The notes beneath the pieces were generated by a model. That model did not search any database. It was not told the origin of the DNA and saw nothing but the letters and a program-made list of their open reading frames with translations. From Glycine soja (lineage: Eukaryota; Streptophyta; Magnoliopsida; Fabales; Fabaceae), in the NCBI RefSeq assembly GCF_004193775.1, contig NC_041011.1, positions 47,003,167 through 47,067,166 on the forward strand: a stretch of DNA of 64,000 nt, in the 5' to 3' direction. The translations under genes were made by a program, and so were the position numbers. Below are positions 1 through 12,400 of the stretch, in pieces; the stretch's first letter is position 1, and the number at the start of each line of letters is the position of its first letter.

Positions 1-1323
1 CATGAAAAAAGAACTGGGATACTTCAATTCTCTGCTTTGTTAATAAAGATATAGTTTTGATCTGAAAATCTGTCTTTATGCTCTGTGAGTATTTCAAAAG
101 TTTTAGTGTTCACTATTTCACATTGAATAAATGAGAAGTAACAAAAAAGACAGAAGAGAAGTACTTGTATTAAAAATGATTTTATTTTTTAATTAAATAA
201 AAAACCATGATGTAGTATTTTTTTTTTATGAGATTCGTCTAGACTTGGTCAGACACTTATAATTTGATTGGATCTATTGGTGTTATTTTCTTGGTCAAAT
301 ATTATCCATGATATACAACGTGATTCTCTCAAGTCTCAACTAATTTTACTTTTATTTCTTTCTACAAGTCTCCTCTACATTATTAAAAATCCATGACAGT
401 GTTATCACTCTCCAGTCTGCACACACTACATTCATGTATAAACATTGCTTGATGTTGATGGAAAAGGCTTAGAAGTTAAATATAAGAATAAAGTACATGG
501 TCCCTAATTTTTTTTAATTTTCGAGCACGATTTTTATCTTCTTTTTTTTTGTTTAAAAATATGACATGCTATTGTTTGTTAAAAAGATCAATAATCATTT
601 TGTATGATATAATAATCACAACAGAATTACAGAAGTGTATATATTTCGTTTATTATTATTGAAACTGATATTCTATTTAGATAGTTGTTATCTAATCTAA
701 TTAGCAAAACACAATATTTAATTACAATTATAATTGTTTTATTTAAAAAGAAAAATTCATCAAAACAATAACAAATAGAAAATTTTCAATTTTTTTAACT
801 TAAATAATTTGTCGCCACACCTTTCCCCAAGTTCTTTTAACAGTTTCACATTTCACAGTTTTGAAAACTACTTGCATAAAGAACCAAGCAAGCTGCCCCA
901 ACATATATAATATAAATAGGTCCAATGGAATTTTTATCTGTCATATACTTTAGAAACTGGGATGACATCAGAGCTCCCCCACCATATGGGTGTGATGTTT
1001 GATGCAGTGGTCATGTTATTGTTAGTGACCCCATATTGTACCAACAATATGAAAAGCAATGGGGAATTAGAGAGTGGAAAAGAGAAAAGTAAATGAAGCA
1101 ATCGATTGCTTTCTTAACCCAAGGAACAAAAAGTGCCAACCATTCCAAAGTAGAATGTAAGAGCATCTTAATACATGGTATAATCATCACTCTTAAAGCT
1201 ACTTTAGATCCAATCCACAGTCCATGTTGCTACCTCATTGGGTTACCCTCCCTACCCCATCCCCCTCTCTTTTTTCTCTACATAATTTGCGCTCCAACTC
1301 TCCCTCTCTTTTTCTCTTCATCC
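1..1323. other. AT-rich flank downstream of the phytocyanin gene
   Basis: No gene is recognised here. The stretch is AT-rich with scattered homopolymer runs. The part next to the phytocyanin stop codon (about 960-1323) has more even base composition and probably holds that gene's 3' untranslated region and terminator on the minus strand. Short reading frames near 1.1-1.3 kb have no recognisable domain. Confidence 0.5.
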
Positions 1324-3231
1324 TTATAATAGCAGTAAAGCCATGGCGTGCAATGCAATATGAAGTCCAAATGACCCAATCATCACCTGCACCACAACCA
1401 CAATAGAATCCAACTCCCAATCAGTAACGCGTCAATCCCCACTACTTGTGTCAAATAAACACATTTATGACACGTGTGCATGTTTCTGGCTAATGAATCA
1501 CATTTAGGTACACACATAGATACATCAATTAAAAGACAACATAACACTTAGGATATGTGCATGTTTCTACTTTCTAGCTAATAAACCACATTTAGGTACG
1601 CCCACAGATACAAACTTTAGCTACACTAACATCAATTAGAAGACAACATAACATTTATGATTTATATGCACCTTTGTAGCTAATAAGCCACATTTAGGTA
1701 CACACATAGACACACACGTAGGTGCACTGGCATAAATTAAAAGATAACATAACATTTATGATTCATGTGCATGTTTCTTTCTAGCAAATAAATCACATTA
1801 AGGCATTTTAGCACCAAAACACACACATACACCAAAATATACACACACATTTAGGTGCACTAACACCAATTAATAGATAACCAAGGCTAAAAAAAAGTCT
1901 GTCACCACAATTTTAGCCACTGCCAGATTTTTTTGAATCATTGCAACCACATTATAACCGTAAGCGTGTCTACATTAGCATTTTTGTCCGCAATTTCCTG
2001 CAATATTAAAGATTGCAAGTTTACAACAAAATTGTAACTGCCACCACAATTTAAAGCCTCAGATAACATATGGTCAAAGTTTTAAATTGCGGTCGAAGTT
2101 GTAGTTTCGCTGTGTTTCATGATATTGCAAAAAATTGTAGATAAATGTAGTGTATCCACAATTATGGTCAAGTTGCAGTTGTAGACACTCTAAAAACCGT
2201 GACATTGCGGTCGGGACTTAAAACCTTGCACATGTTCTACAATTTCTTGTTTGGGTAATCTGAGGAAAAGTGCATAACAGCATAACAAAAACAGAAACAC
2301 CACATTAAATGAGTGCATGCTTTTGGAGAGAGAGAGAGAGAGAGAGTAAAGGGTATGGTAAAAATGGGAACCTGTCCTTGATGGCCAGAGGTGATGGGTA
2401 AGGGGCGTATGGTAGCAGAGTCAACTTCACCAGTAGGTAGAGGAACTGCAGGGTTGCTGTTAATGAAGGGCATGCCACCACCTTTATCCGGCACTAACGG
2501 AATTGTCACCGGCGAACTTGCTTGTGCTTGTGCTTGTGGTGCAGGACCAGGTGAAGAAGCTTCTTGTCCTGGATGAAAAGGCCATGGAAACGAAGGAGAA
2601 GATGGTACCTCTCCACCAGAAGAAGGAGCCGGAGAAACTTCTGGAGCCATTGCTGAAGAAGTTACCTCTATGGCTAGCTTTTGAGAATCTTGGCACGCTT
2701 TCAGTGACCCATTATGGAAGGTGAAGTAGAAGAAACCAGGCCGAGATGGATGCCACTGAAAGACATTAACTTTGTTAAGAAAAATTGGAAATTTTCACAC
2801 TGCTGAAGATAAAGACACTGAAAAACATTAACTTTGTTAAGAAAGTTAGGAATTTTAACACTGCTGAAGATAAAGGATGAGGCTTTAAGGGACTTACCGT
2901 GTAGGGGTTGGTGAGAAGAGTGGCTTGAGTGATGTTGCAGAGCTTGAAGGCTTTCTCGTTCTTGAAAATGTAGAGGTTGTAGTGTTGCTTGTGCTTGAAA
3001 ACTGAAAACAGAGGAGAGGCAGAGTAATGTTAGATGCTAGCTAGCGTTACCTATTTTGTTAAGCATTGTCTATGGAGATCCCAAATCTGGGAATTAGTAC
3101 TTACTGATGGAGTCACCGATGGAAACAGTGGGGTTCTTCCACTCTGAAGATCCGTCTACTAGAATTGTGGCTGAATATGAAAACTTGAAGAGTGAAGGTA
3201 GAAGGAAGAGAAAGAGAATGGGGAAGTGCAT
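1324..3231 (-). CDS. GPI-anchored phytocyanin / early nodulin-like protein
   Basis: Four exons on the minus strand: 3231-3105, 3001-2898, 2755-2372 and 1386-1324, giving 225 residues. All joins keep frame and all introns are GT-AG. A signal peptide (about residues 1-20) is followed by a plastocyanin-like domain (about 22-110), a Pro/Ser/Ala-rich arabinogalactan-like stretch (about 113-205) and a hydrophobic C-terminus (VMIGSFGLHIALHAMALLLL) typical of GPI attachment. C64 and C98 fit the structural disulfide of phytocyanins. There is no further Cys to act as type 1 copper ligand, so it probably does not bind copper, as in early nodulin-like proteins. Family knowledge places these at the outer plasma membrane or cell wall. 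If exon 4 is missed, the frame reads on through intron 3 into a CT-repeat-coded tail with no GPI signal. The exact subfamily is uncertain. Confidence 0.82.
1461..1882. repeat. Degenerate tandem repeat in phytocyanin intron 3 (about four units)
   Basis: Four diverged copies of a roughly 83-130 bp unit begin near 1461, 1544, 1651 and 1752. Each carries 'acatttatga..tgtgcatgttt', then 'gctaataa.ccacatttaggtac', and ends in 'aattaaaagacaacata' or a variant. The array lies in the 985-bp last intron of the phytocyanin gene. Confidence 0.7.
2326..2346. repeat. (GA)n microsatellite
   Basis: An uninterrupted GA run about 25 bp inside intron 3 of the phytocyanin gene. On the transcript strand it is a CT tract just after the exon 3 donor. 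Confidence 0.9.
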
Positions 3232-5064
3232 TGTGATGAATGTGGTTTTGTTTTTTTGAAGGGAAATTGCAGAGAGAAGGGTGAAGAATTAGAGGAGGGT
3301 TTGTAGGCTTTGTGTTGTATTTATGTCTGGCCTTGCTCTCTGGGCAATTATGGAATAGCAAAAAGAAAAAAAGGATTTTGAAAACTGTGTTTGTTTGTTT
3401 GGTGTGGGCAAGAGAAAGAGAGAGAGAGTGTGTGTGGGGAAGGAGACTGTCAAATTGTCAGGTGAGTTTGGCTTTTTGATAAGAAAGAGTTTGAATGGGT
3501 GCCAGACATGGGTGTTGGGGATGGTGTGCTGATATTATTATTTTACACAGCAAAAGGTGGTGTGATTTTGTTTCTGAAAAATCTATCCTCAAAATTGTGA
3601 CAAAAGAGGTTGAAAAAAATGGGCAGTGGCACAATCACAAGGGAAAATTTTTGGGGCACGAAGTATGATGATGGGGATTATAATTCTAAAATGATTAGTG
3701 CTGTGATTATATATCCCTGCCGTCAATATACTGAATGCTGATTTCATTTTTCAATTCAAAAAAACCTTTCTTCTTGGGTGGTGACAGATACAAATTTATC
3801 TTTCTATTATTTTGAATGAAGTCTTGCTTCCTACTTTGTACAATGCAATGTTGCTCACACTTTAATGCAAGCGGCAATAAATTTTTCAAGCTATCCTATT
3901 ATTTTCCCCTGCTTGATAGGTAACAAAATTTTATTTAATGTGACTACTAATAGTTTTTTATTTCTTGGATTAGGGTACTTCATTTTTATTTTTTTTGTGG
4001 ATGTTTAACTTCTTTGTATTACATTAAGCTTTCAATAAGAGATATGATGTATGGTCAGTTCATATAATTCTTCTCTTACGTTTTTTCTTATATTCATAAT
4101 ACTTACTTTTTGTCCATACGTGTGATATCATCTCAATAAAAAAAATTAACGAGTAACGACTAAACGAAATCCTGCATGCCAAAATTAGTTGGAGAATCAA
4201 ATGCCAATATACGATATTAAATTTATGCAAAGAATACATAGCTCTCGTAAAGCAATATAATATGCGTTCCATTCTCTCTATCTTCGTTCATCTTACGCTA
4301 AACACTTTATCATTAATTTTATTTCTCCTTTTTTTTTGTGAGAAGACTTAAATCATGAACCTTTTGAGTAAATTTTTGGACAGCACATTTGATTCATCAA
4401 GATTTGGATTTATTTTTCTTTTGATAAATGATCTTCAGTCCATAAGATTTTAATCAAATAATGGAGTTACAATACTATTTAAGCTGCAGCTATTAACGAA
4501 GCTGGCATAAAGTTGAAAATTGGATAATAATATAAGCATTTCTTTGTTTCCGTATCTTGCTAATCTTAAAGACAACCTTGGTATGATTTCAAATATAGCA
4601 TAATAACAGGATTTTGCTTCAAATCTAATCACACCGGTAGTAGGTAGTTTAAACAAGAACAATGTTTTGTGGATATTCCAGTGCCCATATACACCACGAG
4701 AGAGAGAAAAAATGAAAAGTAATAACAAATAATACTGTATGAAAAATTAAAAAAATGGAGAATATCAAATAGTTGTTTATAATATTCTTTGAACTAATAG
4801 AAGGATGATCAGAAAAAAAAAACGATCAATCTGAACTCAAGCCATGTAAAGTCGATTTTGAAAGAAATGGGCGGATTCGAACAACTCAACAGGTATTCAG
4901 GTTGGGAAAACAATTTGGGATGGGTTACAAAGGTTGGGTGTGCATTTGTATTTTTTTTTTTTCACCGGTTGAAATCTAACCTGACCGGGTTAAATGTTGG
5001 AATGGTCGGTTTGATTCAAATTGAACTTTTTGGACTTGAAATCGATCGAACCCGATCTTTGCTC
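3232..5064. other. Intergenic: phytocyanin promoter side, no gene seen
   Basis: This lies upstream of the minus-strand phytocyanin gene, whose promoter should occupy roughly 3.24-3.6 kb. GA-rich patches occur at 3410-3450. The rest is AT-rich. The stretch 4860-5064, with 'aacccgat' and 'gggttg' patches, resembles decayed repetitive DNA. No coding region is supported. Confidence 0.45.
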
Positions 5065-5775
5065 GGCAAAAATATCAAATGGGGTTTCTTTTACAAATTA
5101 TTTACTTAGATAAGTCTGTTTTGAAGTTATTTACCTCGTGGGTCTCTTTTTATACTACAATGCGCCTATCCGAGGGGCGTGTTCCACATAAAGCTGACAC
5201 GTTGCATGGTGGGACGGGGAGTCAAAGCGGCGCTGACAGGAATTGGACGTGCCAAAGGCAAGGCGCCACGTGTCGCACTGGGCCTGCAGGCGCTACGGGT
5301 CGCGCCCTGCGTGCAGGCGCGTTGACCCACGCCCTTGCCCGAGGCGTCTTGGTTCGCATCATGGCCCTAGACACGTCCAAGCGCCCTTAAAAACGCGGTC
5401 CCCCCCCCCCCCCAAATCTCTTCTCTAAGCGTAAACTACAATTATTTATGTGTGCAAATGGAAGGAAGGAGGAGGAGGGATTTTACAGGGAAGCGCATGG
5501 AAGGAAATGCCTGACCGGCGCGTCTGGTCGCGCCTGGCAAACCAACGTGTCTGGTCGTGCCTGCAACAGCACCACTTCCTAAAATGCCAGCGTCAGCGGC
5601 ACGTCCCACAACCCCTGTCACCTAGTCACGTCATGCCATGCGTCGCGATTACAATGAACGCGCCCAACAGAGAAACGCTTTGTAGTAAAAAAATAAACCT
5701 ATAAAATAAATAATTTCATAACAGACCCATTTAGATAAATAATTTGTAAAAGAAACCCCAATTGATATTTTTGCC
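5065..5775. mobile_element. Non-autonomous Mutator-like TIR element with GC-rich interior
   Basis: The left end starts GGCAAAAATATCAAATGGGG and the right end, read on the opposite strand, starts GGCAAAAATATCAATTGGGG. The two arms stay alignable for more than 100 bp, through 'tttcttttacaaattattta' to 'actacaa.gcg'. Flanks hold a near-duplication, TCTTTGCTC at 5056-5064 and TCTTTGCCT at 5777-5785, offset by one base and identical over seven, consistent with a decayed 9-bp Mutator-type target duplication. The interior (about 5160-5650) is much richer in G+C than its surroundings and includes a run of 14 C at 5400-5413. No transposase is present. Superfamily assignment rests on long inverted repeats plus the approximate duplication, so it is an inference. 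Confidence 0.72.
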
Positions 5776-6766
5776 TTCTTTGCCTAGTCCAACTTTGAAC
5801 AACATTCAGCCACATGATTCATTAATTTTCCTTTTAACTGATAGGTGTCCCTCATTTAACAGTCTATCCTTTTACCGTTAAAGCTCTGAACTACAGTGTC
5901 CTAAACATTTAACATAAGATTAATTTTTAAATTGACACTTGGTGACTAGTGTTATTGCTGTAGAATGTACAACCCTACGGAGGTAGGGACAGTCAAAATA
6001 TAAGGCTCGATGTCTTTCCCTAAGGTAGCAGCTTTGCCCTCATTTGTTAGTCTCAGCATGCGGTCCAACTTACAGATAACGAAACCACAAGGATTGCAAC
6101 GACAAAGAGGAAGCATCATATTTATTGTCTTTAGTCTATTTAATTATTTTCTCCTCCTTTGCCCCTCACTTCTCAAGAATTCTCCCAATTTATAAAATCA
6201 TTATTAACTTCGATTTTCTAGAAGAGGCCTATGGATAAAACAAAAAAATAAAATAATAACAATATGATAGTAAGACTGAAACAGCGACGCATCTCCAGAC
6301 ATCAGTAAATTATCTTTCACATGCACAGCAGTTTAGACGCATTGACAAGATCGCTTTAGCAATTTCTATATACTTTTATCTCCAAATAAATATAGGTCTA
6401 AGCCATGACTACATTATATACTAGTCTACAAATTCCCTTTGCTCTCTACTATTACACATTGACATTCTGCGCACGGGAGATACCAGGATGTTTAATTTGT
6501 ATCTAAACTTACATGGTCCAACTCCATACTTCCGCTTTTTACCTCCTAAGAATAAGCAAATGTTGTTTCTTCAGTAATAAGAAATTTTCCTTATTACTCA
6601 GGTTCCAATTCCATCAATCTCTTCACATTTTTAACCATGATTGCCCTCGAGACTAACCATTAGGCTGAGAACTATGATTTTTAAGAGATGATGATTAATT
6701 TGCTCATTTCCCACCACTGATGTGGTTAATATTCAATTCCTGTCCTGCACCCCTAGCAATTTTGAT
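5776..6766. other. Intergenic / 3' side of the bZIP gene
   Basis: Downstream of the minus-strand bZIP gene; the part nearest 6766 is its likely 3' untranslated region. A 55-codon open frame on the minus strand (5952-6119) has balanced composition but no recognised domain, and I do not call it a gene. Confidence 0.4.
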
Positions 6767-9406
6767 CTACCATTGCAAGGAGCGAGCCCTACGGAGTATA
6801 CATGGTGGCTTTTGCTTCTGCGCAATAGGGAGTACTTTTTCCATTAGCTGCCAAAATAACACCCAGGTCAGTCGTAATCAAATTATTGTCTATAGCTAAC
6901 ATCTATTCTATAAACCACACTTTATTATAGTGAATAGTGATAGGCTGGTAGCTCAAAATCCAATGCTAACAAGCTTCATGAAACAAAACAACTAGGTCAA
7001 ATACCATACTTGGCAAACTAGTTTTTTTGCATCTCTCTTAAATCATTCAGAATTAGCACTGGGTTAATTTACCTTCAAGAATCAATAATACATCCGTGCA
7101 TTCATGATTAATTGATAATTACCAGTCATGTTGCGATAGGCAAAAAATCTAGAAGAAATATTTACCGATAACAATTCTGTCAGTAGCAACTAGCAAGTAA
7201 CCAGTACCCTTCAGCTAGAGTATCAACCGGGAAAGAATTTCTTCAAAGAATATGCAAATTATCATCGTAAATATTTTTACTAAATGGTCCAATGGAAACT
7301 AAGTTTTAAGAACAAATCAGTACCTGCTTGTACCTCTTCTTTTTCCTCTCAGCCTGCACAAAAAAAATATGTTCAGTAGGTCATCAACGGGTAAAATCCA
7401 TAATAAACTCTAAAGCTAGAAGGGCAGCAAGAAATACGATAAACAAAAGTAGAACTTGTATTACAGGCTACACTCAAACCACTTACATCCCCTGTTTTGG
7501 GAACATTCAGTAAAAAATGTGGGTTTTTTGCAACCCAAAATGGTCGAAGAAACATTCCAAATGCAAGCATGCTAGCAATGAAAACAAGCACAGTAGCATG
7601 TGTTGAGACAATAGAAATCGGAAATGACAGATTTAGAGACTGAATTCTGAGACAAACAAAAGTTTTCTTGCTTGGTAGTGTGAAGACTCAATACTATGGC
7701 TTGAATCTTATATATAGACCCAATTCTATCAATCAAAATGGCAAATCAACTAAGTCTAAATTCACTCCCCCCACTGGAAAAAAATACAAGCAATTTCAAT
7801 AATGAGCAATGGGCAGGGCAACAATTCTGTTTATAAACACCAGTGAAGTTAGCACACTAATTATAATAGTCAGTTTGCAATTATAGTAGTGATAGTAGTA
7901 GTAAGATTAAGGATTTTCTGGAAAAAAATCAGTGTTAAATCATACATAAAAGGTAACCACAATCATTACTCAAAAAATATGACAAAAGGAATCATCTGAT
8001 GTATCCTCCCCTATGTAGTACCAACACACGTTCTAAAATGCGAGACCATGTAAAAGTTGCCACGTTCAAAATAAAAGCATAATCAGAATTTTCTTCATTA
8101 CTATTATCAAACATGCCACAATAAGACACTTGTCTAAAATGTAAATGGGGGGGAGGGATATTAGAATTGGATCCAAAATATTAAAAGAAATTAAGAGCAG
8201 AACCACTCAGACAAACCCGATACCCATGGTTTCAGAAACATTTACTTTTACTCCAACCAGATGCTGATAAACAAGACAGGTTACACTAGAGCAAGGATAG
8301 TTATGATTGGATGAGAAACTGAGAATGATAGTGTAAAGTGTAAACTCATTTATGAAGAGAGCAATAGAAAGAGGACTTGCAAACTAGTAAAGCCATCAAT
8401 GCAATCCCAAATATTAATGGATCGCATCAAGCAGCAGAGTAATGAAACCATGTCAGGGAACGAAGCCAGGCCAAAAAAACCCAATCAATGACCAGAAAAA
8501 TAAAACGAAAAGTCAGCACCGGAAGGGTTTCAACTTTGAAGTTCGACACAGAGCAAAACTTATTGTCTCCTGCGATGATTACAAAAAAATAAACAAGCAG
8601 CATGGCCATGACTTATGAAAGTATTATCCTCTGGACAAAAATAAAAAAACACATTAGAAACACCTTTTCCTTCAAGAGCTTGTCATTTTCCTCCTCTAGT
8701 TTCACCGCCAAAGACTCCAATTCCACTTGGTAAGCCTGAAACAGCGAAATTCACATCATAATCAACACACAAAAAAAAGTCAAATACACCAACACAAACA
8801 CACAAATCATAATGAGATTAGTGTGTATATAAGTATATAATATACCTGTTTGCGTTCCCTAGACCTAGCAGCAGATTCTCTGTTTTTGATCATCCTCCTC
8901 TGCCTCTGTTGCGCGGCCTTATCCAACTGCTCCAAAACGGGACGCGATCTTTTACCCCTTCCGCATTCGATGACCTCGACGCCGTTTCCGAACCCTATGA
9001 CGGAGCCTTCGGAGGGGTCGTGAAACGGCGTCGTGGGAAGGTGGTCGAAGGAGAAGAGGGTGCCGCTGCCGAGCCTCTCGGTGAGGGGCATTGGCATCTT
9101 GACGTCGTCGTTGTGGTAGTCGGGGTCGTGGTCATGGGCATGGTCATGGTCATGGTCAGCGTCGTCCACGGCGTCGGCCTTGGCGAGGAAGTCCTCGAGA
9201 GTCATCATCTCGTTGTCGTCGTCGTCGTCGTCGTCGAGGGCCTCCTCCTTGCACTCGCGGCGGTCGCCGGTCACGATCTCCTGCCACACGTCATCGACGG
9301 TTTTAGGGGCTGCGGCGGCGGGGATGGGGATGAAGTTGGTGGTGGTGAATTGCGGGGCGGGAGAAGGGGAAGTTTCTGATTTTCGTGAATTGGAAGACGC
9401 CATCAT
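6767..9406 (-). CDS. Group A bZIP transcription factor, GBF4-like
   Basis: Four exons: 9406-8846, 8735-8664, 7353-7324 and 6847-6767, giving 247 residues; every junction is phase 0 and GT-AG. Visible in order: a VDDVWQEIV motif (37-45) and a TLEDFL motif (69-74), both conserved phosphorylation-region motifs of the ABI5/DPBF/GBF4 group; a run of seven Asp (58-64); an HDHDHAHDHD stretch (85-94); the basic region with N175 and R183 at the invariant N-x7-R spacing; a leucine-zipper heptad region continued through exon 2; and a basic C-terminus ending LRRARSLQW, as expected for GBF4-type proteins. The family binds ACGT-core (ABRE/G-box) elements and works in ABA signalling in the nucleus. Two tandem ATGs open the frame; the second (9403) has the better context and may be used. 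Stopping at the end of exon 1 would truncate the protein just after the basic region. Confidence 0.88.
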
Positions 9407-9480
9407 CTTCCCTAGGGTTTTGGGATTTGGAAGACTTTAGACTTTAGAGAGTGGAAGCTGCAGAGTGGAGACCCCCAATG
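9407..9480 (-). promoter_or_regulatory. bZIP 5' leader with telo-box-like motif
   Basis: AAACCCTAG (minus strand, 9420-9412) sits directly before the start codons of the bZIP gene. The motif is known from promoters of plant genes active in dividing cells. A role here is inferred from position only. Confidence 0.35.
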
Positions 9481-12400
9481 CCTTGTCGCCGGCTGTTTTT
9501 CCTTTTTTCTTTTCTTTTAGAATTTTTATTGGATTTAATTCAAATATATTCTGATCTATTGTAATACTAACACATATTCATATTTATAACCAAGTAAAAG
9601 ACTGACATGCCATTATTTCAGTTAGAGGTTTCATGTTCAACTATTACATTTATAGTTATGTTAAATAAATAGAGGGAAAATTTTATGTTTAAAGTGATTA
9701 TATTTTGACTTGGAACATGATTGTATTTTGTAAATAATACGTGTGATTTTAAAAAAAATTATATTTGTGATAATTTTTTAGCACAATTTTTAATATAATT
9801 TTTTATATTACTATAAAATTCATATATGATTTATTAAATAATTTAAATTTCACACTTTATTTTTTTAGATGAACGGAATAAGAATTTTACACTTTATCTG
9901 TAAGTTTTATACTAATTTCCCTAATAGACGCTCACACACAAGTATTGAAAATTATATTAGTTGATTATTAATTTTGTTAGTGAAAAGGATATTAAAATTA
10001 TAGATTTTTTAAAATAGAAGAAAAAAATATCTTTATTTTAAAAAATATACACAAACTTGATCTGATCAGAAATAAAACATTTTGATTAAATTGGATAACT
10101 TATTTAGATCAATTGAACCAAATCCAACTTGTATGCATTTCTATCACTTTGGATATTTATCGTCTTATCTATCAGAAAAAAATCTTTTTATTTTTTATTT
10201 TTTAAGAATGTTTGATTATTAATTTTTTTTAACTTTTCCAAAAATAAAAGTTCTGAATTTCAAAATAACAAAGCAAAACCTCTTCTATGGAAACAACAAC
10301 CAACGACACCAACCACTGCCGACGACACCAGCCCCAAACGACGAGGGAGAACGAGAAAGGAGATAGAGGGAGAGTGCGGGTTGTCATTGGTCTTCTCCGT
10401 CTCGATCTAGATGCCGATAGTGGTGGTGCGGGATGGTGTTGGTATTGACGGCGACGGCGTTGTCAGGCATTGCAGATCTGAAACTAGATCTTCTCATTCT
10501 TCGTTCTCGTCCTTCGCTTCTTAGGTTTTTTGGATCCCAAATTTGCAACGAGATCTCAGAACAAATTAATCGCTTCTTTGTGCCTTTTGATTAATTCCAT
10601 TGATTTTGACTTTAACAATTTTGATTTTGTTGTGATTTAGTTGAAGAATTCTGATTCTGATTTTGGCTTTAACGGTTTTATGTTGTTGTTCGTGTGGGCT
10701 GTGCATATGATTCGTATGTGTCTGCACTGTGATAGTCTAAATTTTGGAGGAAGACGAAGATGAGGTCTCTGAAATTCCTCGATCTCTCTATTATGGTTCC
10801 ATTTTTGTGATAATAATTAAATTATAAAATAGAATGTTACTAAAAATAATAATGTATTAATTACATTTTAAATATGAAAATTAATTACGTAGAAAGTTGT
10901 ATAATTATATTTTTATGAGATATATTTATTTTATTTTTATAAAAAAAATTATTTTTTAATCAGAATTTCTAGAAAATATTTAACAATATTTTAAATATAA
11001 GGATGAAGTTAAAATATTTTTATAAATGAAATAGAAGAAAAAAGTAATTTTTATTATTTTTGATAATATTTAATTATTTAATGCATTTAATAATTATATA
11101 ATAATGTTAAAATAATTAATTATTAGTTTTAATAATGTCAAAGCATATAATATCTTTTTTGGTAATTTTAATTATGCAAAAAACCTTCTATAATTTCATC
11201 CAAACACTATATTATTTTAAATAAACAGTTAAAAGTTTATCATCTGAACATTAAATTAATTTATGAAAAAGTAATTTTTGAGATAAAAGCTTCTTAAATA
11301 AATTTTTTTTCTATAAGATCTTTTATAATAATACATCCAAATAGGGCCTACTTCCATGTTTTACTTTGAAATGAGTCACATAATTACCTTATAAATAAGT
11401 TTAGATTGTGATTTTGGTTTTTGTTTTTAACTTTTATTGTTATTTGAAAAACATCACTACGTTTTAATGCATATATATTTTTTTTTTTAATTTTTTTTGT
11501 TATATTGTGCATTTCATTAATGTTAATTGAGGTTTTGTTTTTGTAAAATCAGTGAATGATTGTCATATTTAGCATTTTTTTCTTCTTTAGATTCTTAAAT
11601 GCATTTTTCTTTTATGCGGTTGAGTATCCTGTTGCAAAAGGTTGCTTCTAATTTTATGCATGACTCACTGGTCATGTCATTTACTGATAGGTGATGGTAA
11701 TTGGTAAGTTATTTCTTTATACGTGGGGTCCAACCCCTATGCACCGTTAACGCTTAGTTGCATACATTTCCTTTGCGTCTTCTTCCATCTCTTTTTCTCT
11801 TAAAGTTGAAGAAGTTTGACAATAGCCCAAAAGAGAAAATTGACAAATTGTACCTAGCCACCTAACTAGGTTTAATTTCATATTTTGTCCGTCTAAAATC
11901 AACCGTTATAGATAAAGAGAGAGAGAAAAAACATGTATTCAATTAATCATGTGCAAAAATAACAAAATGTATACAGTTAGTAATACACGTGTTTGCATAA
12001 AAAAAAGGGTGTTTAATTTTCATACATTCACATAATTTTTTTAACATTATCAACTAATTATAAATATTTCTCAATATAACATTTAAAATATTGATGGTAA
12101 AAGTTAACAATCTTAACCTACATGATACATGATTAGGCAACAAACAATTTAAATAAATTTTCTTAAAGATTTAATTCAGTGATGTAAAGATAGTTGAATT
12201 TCGTGAAACCGTCCCTAATTGTTAGCCGTTAAAAATATTTTAATTGAAACTTCTTACTTATAGAGAATAAAAAAATAATATAATCTCATTATTAGATGTG
12301 TAAAAGTTTCCCGTTCAAAGGAAGAAGCAATTACCATTTGAAAAGTAGCTTCTCACTTTACATAATTCCCTTGAGCAAACATTTGACGATGTTTGCGTAG

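Noticed and set aside
1093..1420. Short plus-strand frames near the phytocyanin 3' end
   Set aside because: They overlap the last phytocyanin exon and its 3' region on the opposite strand; low complexity.
8909..9379. 156-codon plus-strand frame
   Set aside because: It lies antisense to exon 1 of the bZIP gene. Its Val/Gly-rich content is the mirror of the Asp/His codon runs on the real strand.
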